Shown piece by piece: positions 61,607-64,000 of a stretch of DNA of 64,000 nucleotides. Every line of letters begins with the position of its first letter. The stretch's first letter is position 1. Below the pieces are notes generated by a model. That model searched no databases, was not told where the DNA came from, and saw only the letters and a list, made by a program, of their open reading frames with translations. Origin of the DNA: Tetrahymena elliotti 4EA (lineage: Eukaryota; Ciliophora; Oligohymenophorea; Hymenostomatida; Tetrahymenidae); assembly GCA_000231825.2 (NCBI GenBank), contig JH720293.1, positions 1,364,001-1,428,000 on the forward strand, in the 5' to 3' direction. The position numbers and the translations under genes are program-made.

Positions 61607-64000
61607 ATGCTAAAACAAAATTATTTGATCCTTTTTATTTTGACATAGATAATTGTTACTCTAAAAAAAATTACATTAGCTCAGAGCTCATGTGATTTTA
61701 AATGTAAAGTATGTTCTCCAGAGAGTTTTTGTAGTATTTGTGAAGACGATTTTAATTATTCTGAATCACTTAATAAATGTGTTTCAAAATGTAATGATGC
61801 AACTTATTATTATGAACCAGATAAAACTTGCAAAAGGATATGTCCCACAAATAACTACAATGATGATACCTATAATTTGTGTGTTGAATTCTAGGAGTGT
61901 GCAAATGTATAAGAGTATGGATAGTAATATTTTGATTCTATTACAACTACTGTTTAAACTCCTACTAGTTATATAGTAGCTGGTGTTCAAAACTCAAATA
62001 AACCTGCTGATTACTCACTCAAAATATTTTCAAGAGATAGTATATAGTTATTAGGTGAAATGACTCTTCATAAATAATAAGTAATAGGACTTTAATAGAT
62101 TACAGATAGCTCTAAGGTTAGTTACAACTCCGATTCTAACTATTTAATTTCTTTTAGCAACACAGAATTAGTACTTTGGGATTTAAGTAGAGGAATAGGT
62201 ATGAAGTACCTTACATTCGATTAGTTAGTAACCTCCTTGCAATCAAATAAATTAGTTTACTACATAGACTAGGATATTTTGATTGTTTTTAAAAGTGAAG
62301 TATAGTTTGGAGTATTTTTTTTAGAAAATATCAAAATATATAATGACAAAGATGTAATTAGTGTATAATTAGTTTCTATTGTTCATACAAAGAGTATGAA
62401 TGGTTTCGTTAGAAATGGATAAAAGTTATATAGTTATTCTATGGACTCAACAATAGTTTCCTATGATCTTACTGCAATAAAATCTTAAGGAGATTCTGTT
62501 GGTGCAATTGTATGTACAATACCTGGAAACCAAATTTTATAATCTGCTTAAATATTTTCAACTGGCGAAATTGCTTTATAGCTTTATTAATCACTAACTT
62601 ATTATTACTATAACCTGAAGGAATGCAAGGAAATTAATGTTGGACACACAGCATTTGTATTTTAGATGATAAAAGATGAAAAGTAATCAACAAAATACTT
62701 ATTTTCTTTAGGACAGTATAAAATAATTGTTTCTATTGCAGATTAAGATACAGTTACTCCAATTTCAAGCAGATAGATTAGTAAATCTTTTGCATTTATT
62801 TCTCAAGGTTACTTAATTTTGATCGACTTTAGTGGTTTTGTTGTTTTGAATTCATTTAATAATGGAATACTATCAGAAAATTATTCGATTAACTTAAACT
62901 GGTCTAAAAATTTTTAGATAACATCAGCTTTTATTGATTTGCAGTACTCATAAACAATACTTATTGGCTAAGGAGTTATAAAGCTAAAATTTGATCCTAC
63001 TAATCCATTTTCAACTTAAATGCAGCTTAGTAGTATTACTTAAAATGTACCTACTTAATAAGATTAACCAACTGATAAAATAAATGGGTTTCTAATAGAT
63101 ACCTTATTTAATAGGCTGATTGTATACAGTGATGATGGCTCAATAAGAGCCTATGAAAGAATAAACGTTTTTGACAACAATTATAGACAAGTTATTAGAA
63201 AATATCATACAAGTTGCAATATACTAGATAATAGTATCTGTTAAAATAAAGTTATTGATTTATAACTTATTAACTAGAAATTATTTGTAGCTCTTTACAG
63301 CGATGGTTCTATAATCTTTTGGTAGTACTTATTTACAGATTTTCAATCACTCAGAATGCTCAGCCTTGACAACCCTTTGTACCCTGCTCAAACTATGAAT
63401 TTTAATCCAAATACAAATCTACTAATTTTTTAATCTGCTATCTAATTAAAAGTTTTTAATACAACAACATCTTAAATAGTAGGAATTTTAAATGTGAATA
63501 GCACTTTAGTTAACTTTTAATATGCATATACGGAGGTATTTTCTTCAGCTAGGCACTGTATTTATGTTCTAGATACCAAAAATAGAAGGCTTAATTTATA
63601 TTTGGCAAATAACACAAAAACTTTTGTGAGTGCAAGTACATCTTACTCAAGTAAAAAATTATATGTAAGTGCTAAATATTTTCCCACACATAGAAATGCT
63701 TATGTAATCTCAGATACAAATATTTGCTATTATAGTGCTACTTTGACTAGGAGTTGCATCAACTAAGTAGGGATATCAGGTATTATATCAGATGGTATAA
63801 TTTAATCTACATTGAGTTTATTAAAGCATTTGGTATTTATGAATAATTTGCAAGTTTTTTCCTATTCTCCCTTATCTACACTTAATGCTTAATATACTTC
63901 TGCCACCAATGTTTAAGATTATTCAGCAACTTATAATAAGGTGAATAGTGTTGATGTTTTTGCTTTTTTTTAGAATTCAGGTGTTTCAACAATTCAAAAT
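61607..64000 (+). CDS. Secreted or membrane protein, Cys-rich N-terminus plus propeller-like repeats (3' end missing)
   Basis: An open frame of about 798 codons from ATG to the window edge with no TGA, so the C-terminus is missing. It starts MLKQNYLILFILTQIIVTL, a signal peptide. Residues 30-105 are cysteine-rich (CDFKCKVC, CSICEDDF, CVSKC, CKRIC), like the furin/growth-factor-receptor Cys repeats common in large ciliate surface proteins. What follows is strand-rich, with repeated blade-like turns: LVLWDLSRG, YSDDGSIRAYE, YSDGSIIFWQY, so one or more beta-propellers are likely. Proteins of this build in Tetrahymena usually go on to many more Cys repeats and several transmembrane helices, which would lie beyond 64000. 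That extension is inference. Confidence 0.8.

Noticed and set aside
61692..61976. Hydrophobic frame within the Cys-rich gene
   Set aside because: A shadow of the signal-peptide/Cys-rich frame that starts at 61607 and stays open to the window end.

Overview
The window reads as a stretch of ciliate macronuclear DNA, most like Tetrahymena. It is very AT-rich, and long proteins appear only when TAA and TAG are read as glutamine and TGA is the sole stop. Every gene model below ends at TGA. Genes are separated by 0.3-1.8 kb of AT-rich spacer. Most carry short GT...AG introns, typically 48-310 bp. All exon boundaries were placed by hand from frame, phase and family similarity. No search or alignment was run.

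Layout, left to right. 1-10 kb: an unrecognised 401-aa protein, an ALDH3-type fatty aldehyde dehydrogenase with a C-terminal membrane anchor, and a multispanning membrane protein with a divergent histidine-kinase ATPase domain. 10-16 kb: a ten-exon CFAP74-like axonemal protein and, on the minus strand, a single-pass surface protein. 16.9-18.6 kb: six identical tRNA-Trp(CCA) genes in a minus-strand array. 19-23.4 kb: a ten-exon SF3B3 (splicing factor 3B subunit 3) gene on the minus strand, divergent from an ITPK1-like inositol phosphate kinase at 24-25.7 kb. 26-32.4 kb: a coiled-coil protein and an RCC1-repeat protein with a lysine-rich tail. 33.4-44 kb, all minus strand: a small stefin-type cystatin, two unrecognised proteins, a large protein with two cyclic-nucleotide-binding-like domains, and a small charged protein. 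45.2-49 kb: a RING-H2 protein and an enoyl-CoA hydratase/isomerase. 49.9-55.8 kb: a many-exon MON2 homologue. 56.7-64 kb: a Q/N-rich protein, then the 5' part of a secreted or membrane protein with a cysteine-rich N-terminus and propeller-like repeats, cut by the window edge.

The genes look like ordinary, functionally unrelated eukaryotic neighbours: splicing, Golgi trafficking, lipid metabolism, inositol phosphates, cilia and signalling. I see no operon-like system, CRISPR array, insertion sequence, virus or telomere repeat. The most distinctive element is the tRNA-Trp array with its conserved flanks. Secondary points are the divergent histidine kinase, introns of length divisible by three that lack an in-frame stop, the ambiguous splicing of the gene at 37 kb, and open frame interrupted by two UGA codons upstream of the cNMP-binding gene.
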